Shown piece by piece: positions 26,331 through 34,248 of a stretch of DNA of 64,000 nt. Below the pieces are notes generated by a model, which was given only the letters and a program-made list of their open reading frames with translations, searched no databases and was not told where the DNA came from. The position numbers were made by a program, and so were the translations under genes. The DNA is from Haliotispira sp965263485 (GTDB lineage: Bacteria; Spirochaetota; Spirochaetia; SP-2023): assembly GCA_965263485.1 (NCBI GenBank), contig CBDHHO010000004.1, positions 1,550,001-1,614,000 of the forward strand, read 5' to 3'. The first letter of the stretch is position 1. Each line of letters starts with the position of its first letter.

Positions 26331-26398
26331 TAAAGTGGCTGCGCAGACAACCGGCAGCACGAGATAGGCAGATTTTAAGATTTATGGGAGATGGATTT

Positions 26399-27073
26399 AT
26401 GCCTGAGTCATTGATTGTGGCCCCCTCCATCCTGTCGGCAGACTTTGCTCAGATGGGCTGTGGAACCGAATATATCAAACAGGCCGGAGCCGACTGGGTT
26501 CATATCGATGTAATGGACGGCAGCTTCGTGCCGCCCATTACTTTCGGCGCGCAAATGGTGGGTTCCCTGCGGCCCTTTAGCTCATTGCTCTTTGATGTAC
26601 ACTTGATGGTTGAGCACCCCGAAACTCAAGTCGATAGCTTTGTCCAGGCCGGAGCCGATGCCATTACCTTCCATCTGGAGGCCTGCACTCACTCTCATCG
26701 GTTGCTGCAATACATCAAAAGTCTGGGCAAAAAAGCCGGTATTTCCATTGTGCCCTCGACTCCCGCCAGTGCCCTCAGTGAGCTGCTCTCTGAGGTGGAT
26801 CTGATCCTGGTGATGTCGGTCAACCCCGGCTACGGTGGCCAAAAGCTGATCCCGCAGACTTTGAGCAAAATCGCTCAGCTCGACCACTTGCGCCGGGAGC
26901 GAGGTTTCAGCTACCAGATTTCGATTGACGGCGGAGTCAATCTGGAAACGATTACCGCAGTTCGCAAAAGCGGAGTCGACATTGTGGTGGCCGGCTCGGC
27001 TTTCTATGCCCAGAGCGATGCGGCGGCTCGTGCCGCCTTCGTGCAGGCCCTGAAAAAAACAGAAAAAAACTAA
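26399..27073 (+). CDS. rpe: ribulose-phosphate 3-epimerase
   Basis: It interconverts ribulose-5-P and xylulose-5-P. The TIM-barrel signatures are all present: VAPSILSADFAQM, WVHIDVMDGSFVPPITFG (metal ligands His and Asp), DVHLMVEHPE, VMSVNPGYGGQ and ISIDGGVNLETI with a following VVAGSAFY. I chose ATG 26399 because GGGAG lies 8 bp upstream. The in-frame ATG at 26384 would add five residues and has no site. rnfC begins 11 bp after the stop, so rpe is probably read with the rnf genes. Confidence 0.95.
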   Translation: MPESLIVAPSILSADFAQMGCGTEYIKQAGADWVHIDVMDGSFVPPITFGAQMVGSLRPFSSLLFDVHLMVEHPETQVDSFVQAGADAITFHLEACTHSHRLLQYIKSLGKKAGISIVPSTPASALSELLSEVDLILVMSVNPGYGGQKLIPQTLSKIAQLDHLRRERGFSYQISIDGGVNLETITAVRKSGVDIVVAGSAFYAQSDAAARAAFVQALKKTEKN

Positions 27074-27084
27074 CAAGGCCTATT

Positions 27085-28542
27085 ATGCGCCACTCCCGGA
27101 TATCTGCCCGACTATTTTCCCGGAAATTTGCCTTTTCGCGAGGGGGATTCCACCCTCATGTTTCTGCGGCAGACGATCCGCTGGGCACCCACAAAGGACA
27201 GCTGCCCCCCATCGAAGTGGTCGGCGTACTGCCCAAAGTTGAACTACCTCTGTTGCAGCACATCGGTCCAGTGGCTCGGCCGCTGGTCGACATCGGAGAG
27301 CGGGTGCGCGCAGGGCAGCTGGTCGCCCGGACGGATGAAACACCGCCCGACGATCAGCCACAGAACTACAGACAGAGTTTTTTGTACAGCCGCATCCATT
27401 CGCCGATCAACGGTATGGTCACAGCCATTGAGAATCGCATTCTGGCCAACGGTCTCAAGGCCCAAAGCATTGTCGTCGAGCACGAAGAGCTGTCTTGGGA
27501 AGCTTCCGAGCCTGCGGGAAACTGGCGCGGGAGAGGCTGCAAGGAAATCCTAGAGCGCATGGCCCGCGCGGGGATTGTCGGCTTGGGCGGAGCCACCTTC
27601 CCCACCGATGTCAAACTGCGGCTGCCGATCAAGCGCCGCTGCGACTACTTGCTACTCAACGCCGCTGAATGCGAGCCCTATCTGCACAGCGATGCCAGCC
27701 TGCTTAGAGAGCGGGCCTTTGAGGTCATCGGCGGCATTGACGTGCTGGCCGAGGCCTTGAAGCCGGGCTCCATCGTGATCGGTTTGAAAGACCACAAGCT
27801 GCTGCCCCGGCTCCGGGAGGCCCTCCGCGACTACCGCCACAACTTGGCTCAAAAGGAAGAGAAAAATGAGCGGGCCCTGCTGCCGCCCATTCGCATCGCC
27901 TTGCTGCAAACTCGCTATCCGCAGGGCGCCGAGCGGCAACTGGTCGAAGCCATTACCGGGCAGGAGGTGCCGCCGGGCAAGCTGCCGCTGGAAGTGGGCT
28001 GTGTGGTAGTCAATGTAGCCACTTGCAAGGCAACCTACGATGCACTGGAACGTGGTCTTCCCCTGACGCGGCATCTGGTCACCATCGGCGGCGGTGCAGT
28101 GCGCCAGCCAAAGGTTTTTGACGCGCCACTGGGCACACCGCTGTTGGAACTGCTGCGCCGCTGCGGTGGCCTGTGGCAGCCCGTGGCTCGTATGGTGAAC
28201 GGCGGACCGATGATGGGAACTTCGTTTTACGACTTTGACCAGTTCATCACCAAAGGTTCCAACGGTTTTCTGTTTCTCACAGCGCGGGAGGTGGGCCGCA
28301 AAAAAGAACGTCCCTGCATTCATTGCAACGCCTGCATCGAGGTCTGCCCCATGGGCTTGGAGCCAACAGCCATGTACAAGCAGATTCTTTCGGGGAAACT
28401 GGAGCAGGCGCGGAAGATCGGTCTGCTCAGCTGTATCGAATGCGGGGCCTGCGCCAGCGTCTGCCCCTCGCAAATTGCCCTGACCCAAGGCTTTCGCATG
28501 GGCAAGCTCCATTGGCGCTCCCTTGAACAGGAGCAGCTCTGA
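27085..28542 (+). CDS. rnfC: Rnf electron transport complex subunit C
   Basis: This is the peripheral NADH/flavin and Fe-S subunit of the ion-translocating ferredoxin:NAD+ oxidoreductase. The N-terminal barrel is followed by the NADH-binding region GLGGATFPTDVKLRLP and NAAECEPYLHSDA. Two [4Fe-4S] motifs lie near the C-terminus: CIHCNACIEVCPMGLEP and CIECGACASVCPSQI. The length (485) is normal. The stop overlaps the rnfD start by one base, showing translational coupling. It heads the C-D-G-E-A-B order found in other spirochaetes. Confidence 0.95.
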   Translation: MRHSRISARLFSRKFAFSRGGFHPHVSAADDPLGTHKGQLPPIEVVGVLPKVELPLLQHIGPVARPLVDIGERVRAGQLVARTDETPPDDQPQNYRQSFLYSRIHSPINGMVTAIENRILANGLKAQSIVVEHEELSWEASEPAGNWRGRGCKEILERMARAGIVGLGGATFPTDVKLRLPIKRRCDYLLLNAAECEPYLHSDASLLRERAFEVIGGIDVLAEALKPGSIVIGLKDHKLLPRLREALRDYRHNLAQKEEKNERALLPPIRIALLQTRYPQGAERQLVEAITGQEVPPGKLPLEVGCVVVNVATCKATYDALERGLPLTRHLVTIGGGAVRQPKVFDAPLGTPLLELLRRCGGLWQPVARMVNGGPMMGTSFYDFDQFITKGSNGFLFLTAREVGRKKERPCIHCNACIEVCPMGLEPTAMYKQILSGKLEQARKIGLLSCIECGACASVCPSQIALTQGFRMGKLHWRSLEQEQL

Positions 28543-29747
28543 TGAAACGTGCCTCACAGATCAGAGGGGAAGAGCTATCGGAAAGCCAATGGCTCCGTCT
28601 GGCACCGCGTGCAGTCTTTAGCTCGCCCCACCAGTTTCGGCGGCGCAGCAGTGCCCGGATCATGTGGCTGGTCAGTCTCTGCCTGCTGCCTGCTGCGTTG
28701 TGGGGCGTCTGGCTCTACGGTTGGCCCGCACTGCGCGTACTGCTGCTCTCGATTTTCAGCTGCGCTGCCACCGAAGCCTTGTGCAACCAAGCATGTGCCG
28801 CCGGGGCGAAAAATCAGCTCTACCACAATCGGCCTCAGCCCGGCCGCTGGGAGACAATTGCCGCTACACAAACTCTCGACGACGGCAGTGCCGTGCTATC
28901 GGGCCTGCTCCTGGGCATGAACCTGCCCCCGCTCGCGCCTTGGTACCTGCCGCTCTCGGGTGGTATCTTCGCTATGGCCGTGTGCAAGTGGAGTTTCGGC
29001 GGCTTGGGTGCCAACTGGATCAACCCCGCCCTTGCAGGGCGGGCCTTTCTCTCTCTTTCCTTCGTCCGGGAAATGGGACTCTGGAGCGCTCCCCGCTCAA
29101 TGGGAAGAGGCACGGTCCTCTCCGGGCAGGGTTTTGATGCAGGCAGCTCGGCCAGTCCCTTGGGGCGGTTCAAAGAGCAACTCTTGCTCGCACAGAATGG
29201 CGGAGCTGGCGAGCCCGGAATCTCACAAGTGGACTTGCCTGATCTACTTGATCTGCTACTCGGCTTTCAGAGTGGTTCCATCGGCGAAGTGGCAACCCTG
29301 TTGTTACTGCTCGGTGGCCTGACACTGTGGGGTCTGCGCATCATCAATGGCTATATTCCGCTGGCCCTTCTGGGCAGTTTTGCTCTGCTGACCTGGATCT
29401 TTGGCGGACTGTATCAAGATCTGGGGCTGTTCCGGGGAGCTGTGCTGTTCCATTTGTTCAGCGGCGGTCTGATGCTGGGTGCCTGGTTTATGGCCACCGA
29501 TTACTCGGGCTGCCCCAAGATGCCGATGAGCAAAATCATCTTTGGAGTGGGCTGTGGCGGCCTGACTTTTTTGGTCCGTTTCTATGGTTCCTATCCAGAA
29601 GGCGTGATGCTGGCCATCTTGTTTATGAACATCTGTACCCCGACTCTGGACATTCTGTTTCAGCCGCGCATCTTGGGGACAGGGAGGCGGCAATGGCGGC
29701 GCGCCAAACTCAAGCGGCGCAAGATCCTGCGCCTGCCGACTTACTGA
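28542..29747 (+). CDS. rnfD: Rnf complex membrane subunit D
   Basis: It is an integral membrane flavoprotein subunit (401 residues, about ten hydrophobic segments). The family block GGLGANWINPALAGRAF is present. At the site where RnfD proteins carry a Thr that binds FMN covalently (x-GAT-P), this protein reads FDAGSSASPLG, so Ser205 stands where the Thr is expected. It could still be flavinylated on Ser or may lack the cofactor. It overlaps rnfC by one base; rnfG follows 10 bp later. Confidence 0.92.
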   Translation: MKRASQIRGEELSESQWLRLAPRAVFSSPHQFRRRSSARIMWLVSLCLLPAALWGVWLYGWPALRVLLLSIFSCAATEALCNQACAAGAKNQLYHNRPQPGRWETIAATQTLDDGSAVLSGLLLGMNLPPLAPWYLPLSGGIFAMAVCKWSFGGLGANWINPALAGRAFLSLSFVREMGLWSAPRSMGRGTVLSGQGFDAGSSASPLGRFKEQLLLAQNGGAGEPGISQVDLPDLLDLLLGFQSGSIGEVATLLLLLGGLTLWGLRIINGYIPLALLGSFALLTWIFGGLYQDLGLFRGAVLFHLFSGGLMLGAWFMATDYSGCPKMPMSKIIFGVGCGGLTFLVRFYGSYPEGVMLAILFMNICTPTLDILFQPRILGTGRRQWRRAKLKRRKILRLPTY

Positions 29748-29757
29748 GGCAGCTCTT

Positions 29758-30519
29758 ATGGAAGGCACTTCAGTCCGCACTAAAGCGGTTCCACGGTCTT
29801 TGCTGCGCGCACCGTTGGTCTTGGGCGTTATTTCTCTGCTCACGGGGGGCAGTCTGGCCCTGCTTTATCAGATCAGCGCGCAGCGCATCGCCCGAATCAA
29901 GGCCCGGGATCGGGTCGAGGCTTTTGTCACTCTGCTCAGTCGCCGCAGTAAGCCCGTTGGCGCATCGGCTTCTCTGAGCCCGATAGAACAAAAAGAGCTG
30001 CGCCGAATCGCATTGCAGGCCATTGACAATCAGAGTGCGATGGGCCTGCAGGGGAAAACGGATTCAGAAAAGGGCTCCCTCCATGTCCAAGATGCCAAGG
30101 ATGCCAAGGATGCTCAGCCGGAGGCCGTATATCACGTTCCCCGGATCCTCCATAATCCGGAGCTATATATCCTGCAACTGAGCGGACGCGGTTTCGGCGG
30201 GCCACTGGAGCTACTCGCCGCCTATCGCAGAGACGGCAGCTTGTACCATGCCATTATGCTAGAGAATGCCGAAACGCCTGGTTTTGGCAGGAAGGCCGAA
30301 AACCCGGCCTATCTGGAAATGTTTTGGGACCACGGAGCCTCTGATTCCTCTGCCAGCCCTGCTTCTTTGGGCAATCTTGGCCCCATCCCCACGACCCCGC
30401 AGCAGCTCAGAGAAGCCCATCTTGATGCGGTAAGCGGCAGCACGATTTCTTTTCGGGCCATTGCCACGACCTTGCGTTTCGGTGCCGACTGGCTTTCCTG
30501 GCAACGCCCGCACGATTAA
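29758..30519 (+). CDS. rnfG: Rnf complex subunit G (FMN-binding)
   Basis: The protein is 253 residues. One N-terminal membrane helix (about 20-40) precedes the periplasmic FMN-binding domain with GRGFGGPLELLAAY, ETPGFG and the FMN attachment motif LDAVSGSTISF, in which the acceptor Thr (about 229) is kept. A short in-frame repeat (DAKDAKDA, 9-bp units) lies in a linker near residue 115. After the stop, 5 bp and a 4-bp direct repeat are followed by a 221-bp repeat element that separates it from rnfE. In the ancestral arrangement rnfE would have started 5 bp after this stop. Confidence 0.9.
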   Translation: MEGTSVRTKAVPRSLLRAPLVLGVISLLTGGSLALLYQISAQRIARIKARDRVEAFVTLLSRRSKPVGASASLSPIEQKELRRIALQAIDNQSAMGLQGKTDSEKGSLHVQDAKDAKDAQPEAVYHVPRILHNPELYILQLSGRGFGGPLELLAAYRRDGSLYHAIMLENAETPGFGRKAENPAYLEMFWDHGASDSSASPASLGNLGPIPTTPQQLREAHLDAVSGSTISFRAIATTLRFGADWLSWQRPHD

Positions 30520-30528
30520 ATATCATGA

Positions 30529-30749
30529 GGGAACCTCTAAAAATTCCAATTTTGCGCTGAGCGGCGATCTTGTTGCCGAATAAAGGTTCTGCCTTACGGC
30601 AGGATTTGTGAAGAATGGCCTGCTTCGCCCCGCCATTCTTCACCGTCAGCAAAGTCTTACCATACAACAAAGTATGCCTCGGATTCACTTCCTCGCACTC
30701 GGCAAAATCTCATCCGCTCAGCATCAAAAGCGAGTTTTTAGAGGTCCCC
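30529..30749 (-). repeat. 221-bp element inserted at the rnfE start codon, ATGA target duplication
   Basis: The left end is GGGAACCTCTAAAAATTCC and the right end is GAGTTTTTAGAGGTCCCC. Direct ATGA copies lie at 30525-30528 and 30750-30753. It is nearly identical in length and order to element B at 22151-22371. The right-hand ATGA holds the ATG of rnfE, and AGAGG in the terminus (30740-30744) sits 5 bp before it where a ribosome binding site is needed. Confidence 0.95.
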
Positions 30750-31547
30750 ATGAATCGTTACTCTGGTTTGCCTAATGCCAAGCTTCAACAGCAAGTCTTG
30801 CAAAAGAACCCGGTACTGGTCGATTTTATGGGCCTATGCCCGGCATTGGCGGTGACCAACACAGTATACAACGCTCTGGGCATGTCGCTGGGCACTTCTG
30901 CAGTGCTGCTGGCTTCCTCGCTGATCACTGCTTCGGTACGCCGTCTGATCCCGCCTGAAGTGCGCATCCCGGCCCATATCATCATTATTGCCGGGCTGGT
31001 CAGCGCGGTAGACGTCCTGCTGAAGGCCTATGCGTCGGAGTTGTCCAAAAACCTGGGGGCCTTTGTCTCGTTGATTGTAGTCAACTGCCTGATTCTGGGG
31101 CAGATCGAGACTTTTTCATCCAGGAACCCGCCGCTGGTCAGTTTGTGGGACGCCTTCTGTACCGCCGTGGGTTTTAGCCTTGCCCTGTTGCTGATCGCTG
31201 TTTGTCGTGAACTGTTGGGCAGCGGCAGCATTACTGTGGGCGGACAGAGGCTGTGGCCCCAGGCAATTGACATTCGCATGCCTTGGCCAGCTCCTTGGTC
31301 AGGAGGCGCCGACGTGCCTTTCTTTCGGCTCTACCGGGGCCGGATGCTCACTCCCTTCAGCCCCGATTTGGGCGGCGGAGCCCTGTCGCTGTTTGCCCTG
31401 CCCGCCGGAGCTTTGTTTGTGACGGGTTATCTGGGCGGGCTCTTTGCCTGGTTGCGGCAGCGCAGAATCAAGGCAGCGCAAGTGGCACAGCGACAGCAGG
31501 AAATTGCCGCTGTCCTCAGCATCAGGGCCTCGCACAAAAACAAGTAG
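30750..31547 (+). CDS. rnfE: Rnf complex membrane subunit E
   Basis: It is a polytopic RnfE/NqrD-type subunit. KNPVLVDFMGLCPALAVTNTVYNALGMSLG, RIPAHIIIIAGLVSAVDVLLKAY and FVSLIVVNCLILGQIETFSS are the family's conserved segments, including the Cys in GLCPALAVT and NCLILG that hold the intramembrane Fe-S site with RnfA. At 265 residues it is longer than usual because of a loop (about 165-205) before the last helix and a basic tail. I place the start at 30750, directly after the element. A longer frame exists upstream but only by reading through the repeat. Confidence 0.92.
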   Translation: MNRYSGLPNAKLQQQVLQKNPVLVDFMGLCPALAVTNTVYNALGMSLGTSAVLLASSLITASVRRLIPPEVRIPAHIIIIAGLVSAVDVLLKAYASELSKNLGAFVSLIVVNCLILGQIETFSSRNPPLVSLWDAFCTAVGFSLALLLIAVCRELLGSGSITVGGQRLWPQAIDIRMPWPAPWSGGADVPFFRLYRGRMLTPFSPDLGGGALSLFALPAGALFVTGYLGGLFAWLRQRRIKAAQVAQRQQEIAAVLSIRASHKNK

Positions 31548-31636
31548 GAATTCCGGGTATTTATGGCAGGCTTTCGGAGAGAGGCTCAGCTCTACCCGCA
31601 GGCCATGAATCAGCAGAATTTATGAAGGAGTCCGGG

Positions 31637-32233
31637 ATGCGTGAGCTCGGTATAGTTCTGGCCTATATTTTTGTCAGCAATGTGGTCTTGACTCGCTTTC
31701 TGGGGCTCTGTCCTTTCTTTGGCGTGTCAAAAGACTTGAGCTCGGCGCTGGGCATGGGGGCTGCGGTATGTTTTGTGTTGAGCCTGGCCAGTCTGGTCAG
31801 TTCGGCACTTTATTACTTGGTGCTGCTGCCGCTGCATCTGGATTTCCTCAAGTTACTGGTGTTTATCTTTGTGATTGCCGCACTGGTACAGTTTGTCGAG
31901 ATGCTGATCCGCAAATTAAGCCCCCATTTATACCAGATGCTGGGCATTTACCTGCCGTTGATTACCACGAATTGTGCGGTACTGGGCGTGGTGCTGTGGA
32001 ACGTTGATACCGATCGGTATAATGTTTTGGAGAGCACTCTTGCAGGCTTTTCCGGAGGTTTGGGTTTTACATTGGTGCTGATTCTGATGGCCGGCATCCG
32101 AGTGCGTCTGCAGGTTGAACGAGTGCCCCGCCTGCTACAGGGTACCCCAATTGCCTTTATTTCTGCGGGATTGATGGCGCTGGGCTTTTATGCGTTCGAT
32201 CTGGTTTTGTTGGGCAATCTGGGTTTGCGCTGA
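31637..32233 (+). CDS. rnfA: Rnf complex membrane subunit A
   Basis: The protein is 198 residues with six membrane helices. It starts MRELGIVLAYIFVSNVVLTRFLGLCPFFGVSK, the usual RnfA/NqrE N-terminus, with the Fe-S Cys in FLGLCPFFG and in LITTNCAVLGV. ATG 31637 is set by AAGGAG 6 bp upstream; the open frame upstream lacks Rnf similarity. It is homologous to RnfE with inverted topology. 89 bp separate it from rnfE, and 233 bp with a repeat end separate it from rnfB. Confidence 0.94.
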   Translation: MRELGIVLAYIFVSNVVLTRFLGLCPFFGVSKDLSSALGMGAAVCFVLSLASLVSSALYYLVLLPLHLDFLKLLVFIFVIAALVQFVEMLIRKLSPHLYQMLGIYLPLITTNCAVLGVVLWNVDTDRYNVLESTLAGFSGGLGFTLVLILMAGIRVRLQVERVPRLLQGTPIAFISAGLMALGFYAFDLVLLGNLGLR

Positions 32234-32241
32234 AGACTTCA

Positions 32242-32260
32242 GGGCACCTCTAACAGGGAA
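32242..32260 (+). repeat. left end of an intergenic family element between rnfA and rnfB
   Basis: GGGCACCTCTAACAGGG marks a left end. The following sequence up to rnfB (32466) does not match the family clearly and has no right end. It contains GACTCCCGCGGGAGTC-like inverted bases near 32325 but no gene. Confidence 0.45.
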
Positions 32261-32466
32261 GCTGACGGTGCAGAGCCCCGAAGTTATACTAATCCGCGGA
32301 AGTAAAGTATGATAAATCTTTCTCACTCCCGCGGGAGTCTGTCTGGCAAATGCTCTGCGTGTGGACTCCCGCTTTCGCAAGAACGAGGGGATCAATCGGA
32401 AAGAATGCTACTTTTACGGATTGGTGTTACTGGAAATCAAATTGATTTGCTGATGGAGTTTTCTCT

Positions 32467-33387
32467 ATGGTGTTATTGAGTTCAGCCTTGCTGATGTTGG
32501 GGATGGCTGCTGCCATTGGGCTGCTGCTGGCCTACAGTTCCCAGAAACTCTATGTGCCCCGGCACGAGCGCCAGGTCGCTCTTTCGGAGGCCCTGCCGGG
32601 CCTCGACTGCGGGGCCTGTGGTTTCCCTGGCTGTGATGCGTATGCAATGGCCCTGCACAGCGGCAAGACAACGGATATGGCACTGTGCCCGCCGGGTGGC
32701 AATGCCGCCATCGCGGCTTTGGGTCGCATTCTGCAAGTAAAAGACCCGGCAGTTTGGGCAGAGGGCGGAGCTGCGGAAGCTGAAGTCGCCTTCGTCAAGT
32801 GCCAAGGTAGTCCGGACTACGCTAAGTCAGACTTTGAATACGAGGGCTTGCAGGACTGCCAGGCGGCAGCGCTTTTGTTCAAGGGCAGCAAGAGCTGTCA
32901 GTACGGCTGCCTCGGCTTGGGCTCCTGCATCAAGCAGTGCCCGGTCGATGCCATTTCGATCAATACTAATTCGCTGGCCGTAGTGGATCCGGCCTTGTGC
33001 ATTGGCTGTGGTAAGTGCCTGCCAGTCTGTCCCACCAAGGTAATCCGGATGATTCCGCAGCAGGCCGAATACGGTGTGATCTGCAATGCTCTGGACCACG
33101 GTAAACTTACGCGCAGCAACTGCAAGGTCGGCTGCATTGGCTGCCGGGTTTGCGAGTTCAGATATCCGGACTTGCAGTTTAAGGTCAAACAGAATCTGGC
33201 CCGTGTGGAGTATCCATTGCTGGCGCAGCAGGACAAGCCCATTGATTTTAAGGCTTTGCGCGAAGTGATGCAGAAATGTCCCGCCAAGTGCATCGTTCCC
33301 GTGAATGATTTTTCGAAAGCTGCTCCGCGGACTGCTCAGAAAAACCACAGCCGGGACTTGATGGAACTTACGGCAGAGCAGATATGA
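32467..33387 (+). CDS. rnfB: Rnf complex Fe-S subunit B
   Basis: The N-terminal membrane anchor is followed by the Fe-S domain LPGLDCGACGFPGCDAYAM with a later ALCPPGG Cys. A ferredoxin domain has CQYGCLGLGSCIKQCPVDAI and CIGCGKCLPVCPTKVI, and a further Cys-rich C-terminal part (SNCKVGCIGCRVCE, MQKCPAKCI) resembles the longer RnfB of spirochaetes and clostridia. At 306 residues it is long but intact. It accepts electrons from ferredoxin. A lipoprotein gene overlaps its end by 4 bp. Confidence 0.95.
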   Translation: MVLLSSALLMLGMAAAIGLLLAYSSQKLYVPRHERQVALSEALPGLDCGACGFPGCDAYAMALHSGKTTDMALCPPGGNAAIAALGRILQVKDPAVWAEGGAAEAEVAFVKCQGSPDYAKSDFEYEGLQDCQAAALLFKGSKSCQYGCLGLGSCIKQCPVDAISINTNSLAVVDPALCIGCGKCLPVCPTKVIRMIPQQAEYGVICNALDHGKLTRSNCKVGCIGCRVCEFRYPDLQFKVKQNLARVEYPLLAQQDKPIDFKALREVMQKCPAKCIVPVNDFSKAAPRTAQKNHSRDLMELTAEQI

Positions 33388-34082
33388 AGCCTGAGTGTCG
33401 GGTATCCAGTCGGGCACAGTGTGGCTGGTTCCATGGCTGGTTCCATGGCTGGTGCGGATTGCTCCTGCTTTCCTGCCAGAGCCTGCCCCAAAGTGCGGAA
33501 ACCCACGACATCAAGCTCTACAGTCGGGGCGTGGACCACAGTGAGATCGGCACTCTGCGGTTGCGTTATGATTATCCCGGACTCAATTCACCGGACAATT
33601 ATTTTTTTGCTCAACTATTCACCACACCCCGGCCCTTTGAACAGATTCAAATCCCTCGCAGCCGGGAAATCAGCCCGGAGCAGGATGCTGCCAGCCCCCG
33701 CTACAGCCCCCGGACCGGCAGCAGTTATCTCAAGCTCCAGATCATTGTTCCCGAAGCAGTTTTTGAAGGGCCCTTGGTGTATCGCTTCCGCAGCCGCCAA
33801 CCCTTTCGCCATTACGACTCACGATCCATTGAACAGTTGCTGCTGATTAGCTACCCAGACTCGCTGGACAATATTTTCAGTGTGGCGTTCTCGCTGTTCC
33901 CCAGTCGCAAGGCGTATTTGCTGCGTACCGATCTGCGCCCGGCGCAGGACTTTTTCCACCGCATACCGCCCGGCACACCCGTCGACCAGGTCGCGGATAT
34001 CCTGAGCGGCAGCGAGCAGGAGGCAATTTTCCACAACCAGACAGTCGTCAGCCCGCCAAGATTCCGCCGGGATTATTATTGA
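33384..34082 (+). CDS. putative lipoprotein of unknown function following rnfB
   Basis: It overlaps rnfB by an ATGA, so it is probably translated with the rnf genes. The N-terminus is GWFHGWFHGWCGLLLLSCQS. A lipobox (LLLSC) ends a short hydrophobic stretch preceded by an in-frame 12-bp tandem repeat that encodes GWFH. The mature 200 residues are rich in aromatic residues and prolines with alternating hydrophobic pattern and no known motif. The location next to Rnf suggests an envelope role, but no function can be assigned. Confidence 0.7.
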   Translation: MKPECRVSSRAQCGWFHGWFHGWCGLLLLSCQSLPQSAETHDIKLYSRGVDHSEIGTLRLRYDYPGLNSPDNYFFAQLFTTPRPFEQIQIPRSREISPEQDAASPRYSPRTGSSYLKLQIIVPEAVFEGPLVYRFRSRQPFRHYDSRSIEQLLLISYPDSLDNIFSVAFSLFPSRKAYLLRTDLRPAQDFFHRIPPGTPVDQVADILSGSEQEAIFHNQTVVSPPRFRRDYY

Positions 34083-34109
34083 TGCGCCCGGCAGCTGCTT
34101 GGCTCTAAA

Positions 34110-34150
34110 GGGAACCTCTAAAAATTCCATTCTGCGCTCTTGCGCGCTCT
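34110..34150 (-). repeat. partial copy of the intergenic family element
   Basis: GGGAACCTCTAAAAATTCC followed by ATTCTGCGCTCTTGC is the reverse complement of the right-hand end of the element at 18126-18284. The rest of that element is absent here. Confidence 0.65.
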
Positions 34151-34175
34151 TTCTTTTACTCTTGCGGCACCGTAA

Positions 34176-34204
34176 TTGAGGGGGGCCCCTCAACTGGTTT
34201 TTTT
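34176..34204 (+). terminator. rho-independent terminator upstream of pnp
   Basis: The palindrome TTGAGGGG / CCCCTCAA (8-bp stem, 2-nt centre) is followed by CTGG and a run of seven T. It ends the rnf-lipoprotein unit or could act as an attenuator in the pnp leader. Confidence 0.65.
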
Positions 34205-34248
34205 GTGCCGAGTTCACATAATGATGCGCAAAATTAAGGAGAGAGTAT

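Noticed and set aside
30615..30749. N-terminal extension of rnfE through the repeat
   Set aside because: The extension is entirely repeat sequence; the family N-terminus and the ATGA duplication set the start at 30750.
31283..31636. N-terminal extension of rnfA
   Set aside because: It overlaps rnfE in another frame, while AAGGAG and the family N-terminus place the start at 31637.
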